A stretch of DNA of 64,000 nucleotides from Copromyces sp. CBS 386.78 (Eukaryota; Ascomycota; Sordariomycetes; Sordariales; Sordariaceae), in the NCBI GenBank assembly GCA_030685235.1, contig MU839188.1:1-64000 (forward strand), read 5' to 3'. A program made the position numbers and the translations under genes. Position 1 is the first letter of the stretch; the number at the start of each line of letters is the position of its first letter. Under the pieces are notes generated by a model. The model saw nothing but the letters and a program-made list of their open reading frames with translations. It was not told the DNA's origin and made no database searches. This document shows, in pieces, positions 24,842 to 33,979 of the stretch.

Positions 24842-25999
24842 AAGACCGCCGCTACCGCTGCCGCTTAATTCCGGTAAAAAGCTAGGGAAAATTCTAACGA
24901 CGAAGAAGATTTTAAAAAAGAGGATAAATACTATACTAAATAAAATATTAGGGAGGATATAGTAATTAACCCTATTATAGACTTTACTATAGGAGGAAAG
25001 GCAATTTACGATAGGCTAATAATATATACAATACTTACTATAAATATTAAAAGGACTTCGACGACGTTAATACGAGAATTTATAACTAAATAAATATTTA
25101 TATTATTAATTAATTCGCCGATACCGCTTTCGAATAGGATAAATCTACCTACAAATAATTAAAATAAATTAAATACTAAATTAACTACCGCCCTATCGAT
25201 TAGATCGCTACCGCCCGGCGAAAATACCAAACTTTTATTAAGGAGACCGCTAAAAAACAATTTAAAGATTTTAAAAAGGAGATTTTAAATTAAAAAGTCC
25301 TTATCGCTAATAGTAAAAAATTAAATATTAGCGAAATTTCCTCCCCTACTTTATAATTTACTAATTTTATTAATATAACCTACGAATATAAACCTAATTA
25401 GGCAAACAATATTTAGAAATTTAATTACAACTTAAAAAATTCGTATTTAAATTATAAGAATATATCCGCTAATTTTAAAAGGGTTAGTATATTAAAATAT
25501 ATTATACTACTAACCGATAAGAAAACTATAATTCGTAGCGCTTAAAATATTAATTAATTTAATTTAAAAGAATTTATATTTAAGAAGGAGGACGCTCCTA
25601 ATTCTAATTATAAAAAGAAGTGGAAAGTATATATAAAGAAGAAACGTAGTATAAATAAAAAGGCAAATAATTCTTTACGGCCGAAAAAGAGAGGGGGATC
25701 CGCGCCGCTATATAAAGTATATGAACGAAGCCCTTACCTAATAATACGCTATTAGTATTTAATATTTAAAATAAGAGATAACTTTGTTTAGAAGCCTAAT
25801 AATTTTATTTAGAAATTTATTAACGAAAATTTCGAAAAGTTTCCCGAAATTTATAAAGAGGTAGAGAAAGCTAGGAATTAAATGCGGGACTACTTTATCG
25901 CTTCTATATAAATTATTATTTTAAAGGTTTAAAGGCGACGAAAAATCGGTACTTACAATTTAGCGTTTTTCGTTAAATAAAGTACTTTTAACGCGAATA

Positions 26000-27480
26000 A
26001 CGGAGGGGATATTTACCCGTTTGAAAATTTAACGATCTTCGATTTTAGGGCTTCCTTTTATATTTTTAATAAAATTAATCGTTTTTCTTCGTTTTGAATA
26101 GCGTTCTTAAAGGATTATATTTAGGCTAGAGACTTTTAAATATTTATTAAAGGTTTTAAGACTATTGACGTAGAAATATAGGGAGAGAGGGGAGTTTTAC
26201 GGCTACGGTTAAGAGAAATCGCCTTCTACCTTAACTTTACTATAAATTTTATATTTTTACGTCTACTTCGAAAGTAAGGTTTTTATTAAGATTATAAATT
26301 ATTTAATAATTACTTTCGTTAATTAAACGGTTCGATTTTCTATTTCCTTTAAAAAATTTATTATTAAATAGTTTTCGAATACCTTCCCCTCTCCTTTAAC
26401 TGTACTATTTTCTTTATTCGATAAAATTATTTTAATTCCTATATTAACCGTCGTATATATAAAATACCCGCCTAAATCTAATACGAATAGTTTAATTACT
26501 ACGGCCCGCAAATTTTCGAATATTTATATAACGTTGAGGGCGCTAAATTTAAAGGACTAGCGATTTATTAATATAATACGTATAGTATATTTAAGATTAA
26601 ACGATAAATTATACGAAAATTATACGATTGAAGTTTTGGATTAGGAGAACGTCTAGCTGTCGATTTTTTCGAATACGAGTAAGGGAGAAGAGGTTTTAAA
26701 TATATAATATTCGTTATTTATTAATAGATTAAATTTATTTAGGATATTTATATAGCGATATATATAGTAGAGGCTATCGTTGAAGGTTTATTCTTAATTA
26801 TTAATACGATTAATTATTAATATAGCGTTAAGGTTAAATACGTTGAATACGATAACGAGTTTAATAATTAGTATATTAAAGATAAATTAGCTATTTACTT
26901 TATTATTTTCGAACCTTTAATATTTAATATTCAAGTTTAAAACGGTAGTACTAAGTATTTAGGGGGTATAATTAAAGAAAAAGCGTATACTATAATAAAT
27001 AATTCCTATTTCCCTTATAACTTCTAATTTTAAATTGTTTTAATAGTAATCTACTTTACTAATTAATCACTTAAATATTTTTATAATTAAAAGTCTTTTT
27101 ATAAATAGTTTTATACTTTTGTAGCCTATTATAAAGGGGTATAAACTAATTTTTAGAAACTTAATTTTAATTATTTACATATTTATAATTATAAAGTCTA
27201 TACGATAATAAAAATCGTTTAGAAAAAGGAATAATAACGAAAGAAATTCTAATTAAAAGTATAAATCGGCTACCTTATTGGCTATATTGCCTTATTTATT
27301 TACTAAGTTTAAAACCTATAGGTAAATCGTATTATGTATACTTATAATATATTATTTAATAAGAGTTCAATTTATTTAGAGAACCCTAACGAAATTAAGG
27401 AAGGGTTGAGATTAATTAGCGATAAAATTTCTAATTTATTTAATAAAGTTGACTACCCGCTTTAATTATTGATATAATAC
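26000..27480 (+). pseudogene. Copia-1 protease and integrase (RIP-eroded)
   Basis: Near 26037 the reading TIFDFRAS corresponds to the Copia protease context (xxxDSGAS). Near 27170-27380 the integrase tail is recognisable: a form of LRVYGCxAY, then IGYLIGY, then an IYRVxN-like segment, as in fungal Copia integrases. The region between holds gag-pre-integrase and core remnants with many TAA/TAG codons. Confidence 0.7.
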
Positions 27481-27619
27481 TTCGAACCTTTTAATATAAT
27501 TTAAAATATAGAAAATAACGGCCTTACTTAATTATTACCATCGCTCTTTAATAATAAACTATAGGTAAATAGTAATAATATTATTAATCCTAAATTAATT
27601 AAGCCTAACGTTTAAAATA

Positions 27620-28379
27620 GAGAAAGTCTATTCGCACGGTCACGAATGTCTATTTGAACGGTAATCCACTTTTTCCCTCACACATATCCCTAACCCTACC
27701 ACCCAGCACCAATCCCCCTCGTACCACGACCGCCAAACTCCCAGATTACAGCCTATTACACACCCTACCCCCTATATAGTATACGTATCGCTAATAGCCG
27801 TAATAGTCGCTAACAGCCAATCGCTAACAGCCGTAACAATTACTAATAGCTGTAACAATCGCTAATAGCCGTAACAGTCGTAACAGCCATAATAATCGTT
27901 AATAGCCGTAATAGCCGTAACAGCTATAATAATCGCTAATAGCCGTAATAGCCGTAACAGCTATAACAACTATAACAATTACTAACAGCTGTAATAGCCG
28001 TAACAACTATAATAGCTATAATAGTTACTAATAGCCGTAATAATCGTTAACAGCCGTAACAGCCGTAACAGTCATTCAATTAATCGCTTAATTGAGCAAC
28101 GAGCGATGTGCGATTGTGCGATGTGTGACCGTGCCGCTAATTGCCCTGTAAAGTGCGCTGTAAAATGCTCTGTAAAGTGCAATATAGGGGTACGTATCTG
28201 GTCTGGGCACTGCGGTCTAATGTTACGTATGAAAGAATGGTAATGCCTAGATTTCTGAGCGAAATTTTCGAAAGAATATATATAACACCTGTGGCCGCGC
28301 GAGGGTTAGGGATATGTGTGAGGGAAAAAGTGGATCACCGTTCAAATAGACATTCGTGACCGTGCGAATAGACTTTCTC
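27620..28379. mobile_element. MITE-3: 760-bp non-autonomous MULE relative with internal minisatellite
   Basis: The inverted ends (GAGAAAGTCTATTCGCACGG and complement) extend about 80 bp, including a matching AAAAAGTGGAT/ATCCACTTTTT block and the TAGGGATATGTGTG arm. A perfect 8-bp duplication TTAAAATA flanks the element (27612-27619 and 28380-28387). The right interior resembles the MULE left-end block (GTGCGATGTGTGACCGTGCCGCTAA). The terminal repeat differs in detail from MULE-5, so it is a subfamily. A short ORF at 28141-28359 is probably not a gene. Confidence 0.9.
27787..28075. repeat. Minisatellite of about 15-bp units inside MITE-3
   Basis: Imperfect tandem units of the type TAATAGCCGTAACAG, with variants GCTATAACAA and GTCGTAACAGCC, fill most of this interval. 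Unit length varies in steps of about 9-15 bases. Variation between units is mainly C/T and G/A transitions, consistent with RIP or drift on a repeated core. Confidence 0.8.
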
Positions 28380-28389
28380 TTAAAATAAA

Positions 28390-30300
28390 ATATCCTTCGA
28401 TTTTATATTTAAATATCCTACCCCTCTAAATATATTACTAGCCGCTCTTTCTATTAGTTTTATTATTAATTTATTAGAGCCTATTTCCTTCCCGACCTTC
28501 GAACTATAGGAAATTGCCTTTAACGTTAGGAAATTCGTTCAATTAATAAATTAAAAATAAGGTAAAATTATTACGAAAGTAAAAATTAATTATCTAATTA
28601 TTAAGGGTAATTGGCTAGACTCTATTAAATATTAAAATCTACCCCTAATTTTAAAGATTCACTACGATTTCGAATATTATAAATTAAAAAACTTCTTTAA
28701 ATAAGTAGAAGAAATATATTTTAATAATTATAAGAAAATGAAGTTATAAGTAGAGGTCGATTAAAATATCCTTTATATTAAGGGTACTTAAATCCTTAAT
28801 TATATATAAGTATACGTATATAAATTTAATAAATACGGCCGCCTTTAGAAGGTAAAAGTTCGTCTTATAGTTAAAGGGGATTAATAATATTATTATAGGA
28901 AAGAAATATACGCCTCTACGTTAGCCGGTTATTCTTTCCGATCTATTATCGCCTACGCCGCTAAATTTAATTTCGAGCTTATTTAATATAATGCTATAAA
29001 TGCCTTCGTTAACGCCTATTTCGATAAGGAAATTTATATATATATACCCCCTAAATATCAAAAGTATTATATAGTACTTAAATTATTTAAGGCCTTTTAT
29101 AATCTACAATATATTCCTCTACTCTAATAATGAGAATTTAATAATATTTTTAAAAATATAGGTTTTTAATTATTATTCGAAAATCCGTATATCCTTAAAC
29201 GCGGTAGGATTTTAATCTTCTATTATATTAACGATATTGTATTTGCTTTCGATTAAAAATTATACGATAAAATTAGTTAAGTAATAAAGAATTTGGAGGA
29301 AAAATATAAATTTATAAGGGGTAATAATTTCTAATAGTTTTTAAGTATCGAAATTATTTAAAATCGAAAGGTAAAATTAATTTAATTATTTTAACGGGAA
29401 TATATTTATAAAATTACTAAGTTTATTAAGAATCCTTATATTTTCGCCTTTATTCCGATAAATAATAAAGAACTTTTGCCCTATAATAGTATAATTACCT
29501 TCGATAAAATATAGGAATATTAAATCGTTATCGGATCGATAATATACGTTATAATAATTACCCGAATAAATATTACCTTTATAATTAGCCGTTTAGTTCG
29601 CTATAATTATAACCCTAATCCTTAGTATTATAAGGCTATTAATAAAGTATTATATTATTTTTAATTTTATTTAAATCTTTTTCTCTATTTTAAGTCGTTA
29701 TTAAAATTTAAAATAGCTTTAAATATTTTATACGCCGATAATACCCTAAATTGGAAAAGTTTATATAGTTTTATAATTAAATTATTTAGTAATTTCGTTT
29801 ATTAGGGTACTATAAAATAAAAAATAATATTAATTTTAATTATTGAAGTAAAGTTATTATCGATTTTTAACGCTATAAAAGAAGCTATTGCTATTATATA
29901 TTTATATAAGGAGATTAAAATTCTCTTCGATTAGGAAGTCCCCGTAATCGGCTATAATAATATTTAAACGATCCGTATTTTAACCGTTGAAATATTATAA
30001 TTAATAATTAAATTAAAGTATATTAATATTTATTATTATTAGTTATAGTAGGAGATTATAGAAGGAAGGATTGCAGTCGAATATTTAGAAATAAAGAAAA
30101 TACTAACCGACGGCTTAATAAAGGTATTAGGATAATTAGATTACGAAAAGTTCCGGGATTTAATAAGGATAGCGAACGCGTCGGTTCGAAAAGAAATAAG
30201 GATTAGGAGGGAAGTTCCCGACGACGTTCTAGAGGATACTTATAGTTTAATTGGGGAGATTGACGTGCTAGAAGAAAGAAAATTGTAAATAGTTTTACTT
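28390..30300 (+). pseudogene. Copia-1 reverse transcriptase and RNase H (RIP-eroded)
   Basis: Near 29218-29250 the reading is YYINDIVFAFD, a form of the Copia catalytic box YVDDIVFA with the first Asp changed to Asn. Upstream, RSIIAYAAKFNFEL and NAINAFVNAYFDKEIYIYIPP match the RT region of fungal Copia elements. Near 29870-30130 RNase H is recognisable (NAIKEAIA, then EYLEIKKILTDGLIKVLG, equivalent to the DGLTKAL ending). Integrity is lost through TAA/TAG stops. Confidence 0.82.
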
Positions 30301-30337
30301 TTGCCCTATTTTGGGAAGGTTTGCAAGTGAGGAGGTA

Positions 30338-30527
30338 TATTAAATTAGAGGGTGGATATTTGGGTTTTTAATTATATTCAATCTGGGTTAGCCGCCCAGC
30401 CCCCTAGATTACTAGTTTCTAGGTCCCTCTGGGATACTCCAGTAACCCCCCAGACCTTCTAGGCCTTCTAGGCGAGTCAGTTACACACACTCTTCAATCA
30501 ATCAATTCTGCACAGTCACATCTGACA
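30338..30527 (+). repeat. Copia-1 3' LTR (end inferred)
   Basis: It begins TATTAAATTAGAGGG after a GAGGAGGTA purine tract, the same arrangement as Copia-2 at 56455. The end is placed at ...CACATCTGACA by analogy with the Copia-2 LTR end CTGACA. Without the 5' LTR this is an inference. Its second half is GC-normal, and the composition step from graveyard to genic DNA falls within it. Confidence 0.65.
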
Positions 30528-31105
30528 GATGCTACCATGTCTGACGCCTCCTGTTACGACAACCCTCCTTCGACCCGTATTCGACTATCGGCTCGCAGTT
30601 AGACGCCCTGTCACCGCCCTGTCACCGCCCTGTCAAGATGGGTTCAAGCATTGTACCTGTCATCATGGGAACGAGTGTTTCCGGCGTCATGGTGATGGGG
30701 TGAAGGTTAACTCGGCACCACCACACCACCAAATACATTGGCAAGGAGATCGCTCGACCCCTGGCTGTCCTGAAGGTACGGGCAAGGATTTCAGTACCGA
30801 GTTCCGAATCTCTTTCCTACCCGAACTTCCAACATGTTTCTCTGACTAACAGGAGGTGATGGGGTGACATGGTGAACTTGGCCGTTTTCCTCCATTCTCT
30901 AGCATCTGGTATAAAGTAATCTACCCCCTCCTTTCGTCTACCTACTAACTTCCTTTCCCATCAGCTTCAGTCTGTCGTTCAACATTCACTTCATCCCTTC
31001 CACCGCCGGCCGGTCCTTTCATTCACTACATCCCACTTCTCGTCGCCCTAATACCAAACACTACCACCAACAACACAGCCAAACCTCAACTTCCCGACCG
31101 TCAAA
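30528..31105 (+). promoter_or_regulatory. Intergenic region and probable promoter of the small secreted protein gene
   Basis: No convincing ORF. A TATA-like GTATAAAGTAAT lies at about 30909, some 195 bp before the start codon, followed by long C/T-rich stretches (30930-31070) typical of fungal core promoters and 5' leaders. The sequence CCTGTCACCG is repeated in tandem near 30610-30635. Confidence 0.45.
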
Positions 31106-31505
31106 ATGAAGTTCACAATCCTCACCTCCCTCTTCGTCGCTGCTCTCTCCGTCAACGCCGCCGTCGTCGAATCCAACACCTCCATTCTCCGCCGGGACAT
31201 CTTCGCCCGTCAAAACGCCAACCGCCCCGTCCCCAACGGCTCTTGCTGCGTGGGCAACACCAGCTTGAAGCAGGATATTTGCAGGGTCAATGGCCAGCAG
31301 GGGAAGTGCGTGCCTGCTAATACTGCTAATTGTGAGTACTACCCCTACCAAAACTGTAGCATGTAGAGAGAGATGGAGGCTAATAAAGGGACAATCAATG
31401 ACAGGCGGTGCGAGATTGACTTGCATCGAGGATTCGAGGTTGACTTGTAACCCTAATGTGTTGGAGAGGGGAAGGCCTTTGTGCAGACTTCGCAACGGCG
31501 CGTAA
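31106..31505 (+). CDS. Small secreted cysteine-rich protein, two exons
   Basis: Exon 1 is 31106-31331 and exon 2 is 31405-31505. They are joined across a 73-nt intron (donor GTGAGT, branch-like GCTAATA, acceptor ACAG) at codon phase 1. The product is 108 aa. Residues 1-18 form a signal peptide (MKFTILTSLFVAALSVNA). A dibasic RR at 29-30 could be a Kex2 processing site. The mature part has eight Cys, including a CC pair near residue 48, which fits a disulfide-bonded extracellular protein. Without splicing the frame stops at 31366 and loses the last three Cys, which supports the intron. The ATG context (GTCAAAATGAAG) is favourable. It resembles small conserved secreted proteins of Sordariomycetes; function unknown, effector-like or cell-wall associated by inference. 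Confidence 0.8.
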
Positions 31506-32508
31506 AGGCAGGGGTTCGAGGTCGACCAGACAGCTAATAGATGGGGCTGGGTTCTCGAAGGGTAATGGCATCGAGTCTCTCGCTATGGTGGCTCGTGATG
31601 AACAAAAAGAAGTGGGATTTTACGTCAAATTCTGTTCTCTCGTAGTCGTGAATACCTGGGCGTTAAAGGCCATAGAAGTAACGAGATTTATTTTCTGTCT
31701 GCTTCTACAAGCAAGTGGGAAGGCGCGCTGTGCCATTAGTAAGGAGGGGTGTTTATACCTACTGTAGTTTCTTTGAATCAACCTCCACCTTGGCCCAGAA
31801 GAACCAACCAGTGCCTGCACGAGGCCTTTCACAAGTCAAACTTTTCGTACCACTGCTCCAGCGACCAGCGTCTTGTGCTTCAAGAGCGCCATATTTCAGC
31901 TCGGAGATTGAAGCAATCCCCCCAAAATGGGGTCGAGGCTTTTTTCCCGGCTGGCTTCGTGGGCGATGAAATGCGGACCATAGGTGTGTGCTCCCATGAT
32001 GACCTTGCCCGGCATCATCGATTTGTTCCCCATTGATATGGGATTAAACACGCAAGCGAGGCCGCAGTTGGTTGTGACGGACTGACGGTTGGCTCAACTG
32101 TGGCGGTGCCCGAGCCGATATACAGGCGAGGACGATGCCCATTCTTCTTAAGAACGAGCACGTAAACACCCCAAAAATCTCCAGTCGGGCGACTTCGAGG
32201 GAGAGGGCTTTGAACCACGACAACGGAGGAGGACATGAGCTGGACGATCGAAAAGGGACTCGAACCTAGGCAGGGACCAGCCTCTCTTCAGAATCGCCTG
32301 CTTGATGGGTTGGGAAGACAAGACGGAACCCAAGTTCTCTCGTGCTTCTCCTGATCTTCTGGGGGGGCTTTGATTGGAGTTCTGTGACAAGATAGTTGCG
32401 GTGGAGTTTCAGGGGTTTCAGCAGCCATCTTCGGTATAGATGGGGGCATAACCGTCCTAGAGGTCTCGTCGGCAGTGGGAAGGAATGGCCTTGTTGGGCT
32501 CGTTGTAG
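31506..32508. other. Intergenic, no gene seen
   Basis: Short overlapping ORFs occur on both strands, but none has a good start context, splice signals or recognisable product. The first part is the 3' untranslated region of the secreted protein gene. Confidence 0.5.
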
Positions 32509-32919
32509 ATGGGAGGGGGAGCCGGAACCGGATTTAATATTAATATTGGCTTCGAGCCCGGAGGCAGAGTAAGTATCCCAAACCAGTTCAAGATTGATTA
32601 TGGACTAATATAGGATTTACCTCATATAGCTCAACTACCGCAAGATGCATAGAGACGTCATCCGGAAGACCAAGGGAGTGAAGTACAGTAAGGAGTGAAT
32701 GGCGTATGTCTGTCCCGGCTGCGCCAGCAGCGGCGAGAAGTGTAAGATCCCTAACCTATCCATAACAAAGTTCCGGACTAATATAGAATCGATTTAGGCC
32801 CTAGACGCCAGCGCCCCATCGATGGGGAGGAGCCTTGCGAGACCTGGGCGGAGCTCACCTTCGAGGAGGACATAGAGGATGCTCTGAGCACCAAGCTCAC
32901 TGAGGCTGCTGAGAAGTAA
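32509..32919 (+). pseudogene. Three-exon small gene with CPGC zinc-knuckle-like motif and one in-frame TGA
   Basis: Exons 32509-32568, 32630-32741 and 32798-32919 join in frame to 97 codons. Intron 1 (61 nt) has donor GTAAGT and acceptor ATATAG. Intron 2 (56 nt) has donor GTAAGA and acceptor TTTAG. Both contain GACTAATATAG, a branch-point-like motif. The product starts MGGGAGTGFNINIGFEPGG, continues with a basic segment, then CPGCASSGEKC, then an acidic tail ending LTEAAEK. A TGA at 32696-32698, just before the CPGC motif, interrupts it. A Trp codon TGG changed by a G-to-A transition would explain it. I found no alternative splicing that removes the TGA in frame. Identity unknown. Confidence 0.5.
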
Positions 32920-33005
32920 AGTTTTTAATGCTTACTTCAGGCTCTGATCGGTTATCAATCAGTTTAGATTATATTCCAAACTGGTTTCTGTATATGAGAA
33001 CCATA

Positions 33006-33383
33006 TTACAACTTGAAACACCGCAGCCACCAGACACTTAAACTCCAATGATCACATGGACCAAGAGAACCAAGTTTCCGCCGGGCGTTTTCCACCATCG
33101 TCGTGAATGATAGAAATTGTAAGAGGCGGATAAAGGTCAGGTTTAAAGCAATTTTCCGCTCCTCATCCGTGGTCTTCGGTAGGTTCAGATCGTTGAGTTC
33201 GTGCTTAGGTAGCTCCGTGTAAATATCCTTTAAGAGGTCGTCAGAGGCGCAAACAATCTCTGTGAACCGGGTTTCGTGACCCAGTTCGACCTGGTGTGTT
33301 CTCATCGGCGGAATATCTGATGAGGGGAAGGTAACGGTGCCGTTAGGCAAGCGTAGGGGCGTATTCATGCCCCGGTTCACCAT
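33006..33383 (-). CDS. Hypothetical protein or gene fragment, minus strand
   Basis: From the ATG at 33383 the frame encodes 125 aa starting MVNRGMNTPLRLPNG. The frame is open further upstream to about 33500 but without another ATG, so an upstream exon could exist. That region runs directly into the MULE-5 insertion at 33548. The translation has ordinary amino-acid composition, with an acidic middle (KDIYTELPKHELNDLNLPK) and a helical stretch. No family recognised. It is convergent with the pseudogene at 32509-32919. It may be a remnant truncated by the transposon. Confidence 0.4.
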   Translation of the reverse strand: MVNRGMNTPLRLPNGTVTFPSSDIPPMRTHQVELGHETRFTEIVCASDDLLKDIYTELPKHELNDLNLPKTTDEERKIALNLTFIRLLQFLSFTTMVENARRKLGSLGPCDHWSLSVWWLRCFKL

Positions 33384-33547
33384 GATCACATGGTTTTGCC
33401 TGATGATCTGTGTCGTGGTTTGTTGGGCAGTCTGGTCTTGCCCTCGTCGGTAATAGCCTCTTGGATAAGAGGGTGGAGTAACCACCACGTGTAACCCCAC
33501 ACCTCCTGGATTTGCTGCAATTGACTTATATAAAAAGTAAATAAAAA

Positions 33548-33660
33548 GAGAAACGCTATCTGCACCGCTGCAAAACTCTCACTGCACCGCCGCCCCGCCC
33601 TTCCCGCGCGCTAATGCACCCCAAAATTTTTGAGCCAATCAAATCGCTCACATCCAGATC
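33548..33660. repeat. MULE-5 left terminal inverted repeat
   Basis: It matches the reverse complement of about 37005-37118. Identity is essentially complete for the outer 45 bp. Inner blocks GCGCGCTAATGCACCCCAAA and CCAATCA-ATCGCTC are shared by all family members in the window. Confidence 0.88.
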
Positions 33661-33979
33661 GTGGTCCACATTCTACTTCGCACTTGTATTCTTTCATAGA
33701 TTTCACACCAAAAATCTGGGCATTACATTCTTTCACGAAATGTCACGTGCCCGCACCCAGACATGCACCCAGATTGGCCACTTTACAGCGCACTTTACAG
33801 CGCACTTAGCGGTACGGTCGCACATCACACGGTCGCACATCGCTCAATTGAGCGATCGCTCAGTTGAGCGATCAATCAATCGCACTCAATCTACATTAAT
33901 CCATACAATAATAATCTATCTGTTTATCGTGTAATCGAGTGCCCCAGACCGCCAGCGAGAGCTCCAGAGTCTCCCTCCC

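Larger units (their letters stand above)
24842..30527 (+). mobile_element. Copia-1: Ty1/Copia element, main part (RIPed)
   Basis: Coding order on the plus strand is gag, protease, integrase, RT, RNase H, which is the Copia order. It ends with a polypurine tract (about 30329-30337) and a 3' LTR. The 5' LTR is outside the window to the left, so the final target duplication cannot be verified. MITE-3 is inserted at 27620-28379 between integrase and RT. The gag and protease zone (24842-26100) keeps readable segments but no intact ORF. Confidence 0.85.

Noticed and set aside
26323..26511. 62-codon ORF on the minus strand in Copia-1, and similar ORFs at 3653, 45763, 49340, 52621
   Set aside because: They are chance frames in RIPed AT-rich transposon DNA; the plus or family frame explains the sequence.
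27787..28075. CRISPR-like array of short repeats
   Set aside because: Units are directly adjacent without unique spacers, inside a eukaryotic MITE; it is a minisatellite.
31332..31366. Unspliced end of the secreted protein (86-aa frame ending QNCSM)
   Set aside because: Perfect splice signals and phase give a longer, Cys-complete product; the unspliced tail is intron sequence.
32245..32275. tRNA T-arm-like sequence (GGACTCGAACCTA, minus strand)
   Set aside because: The flanking bases do not form a 5-bp T stem and no acceptor or anticodon arms could be found.
33384..33500. Upstream start (33500) of the hypothetical minus-strand protein
   Set aside because: That codon is GTG, not used as a fungal nuclear start; first ATG is at 33383.
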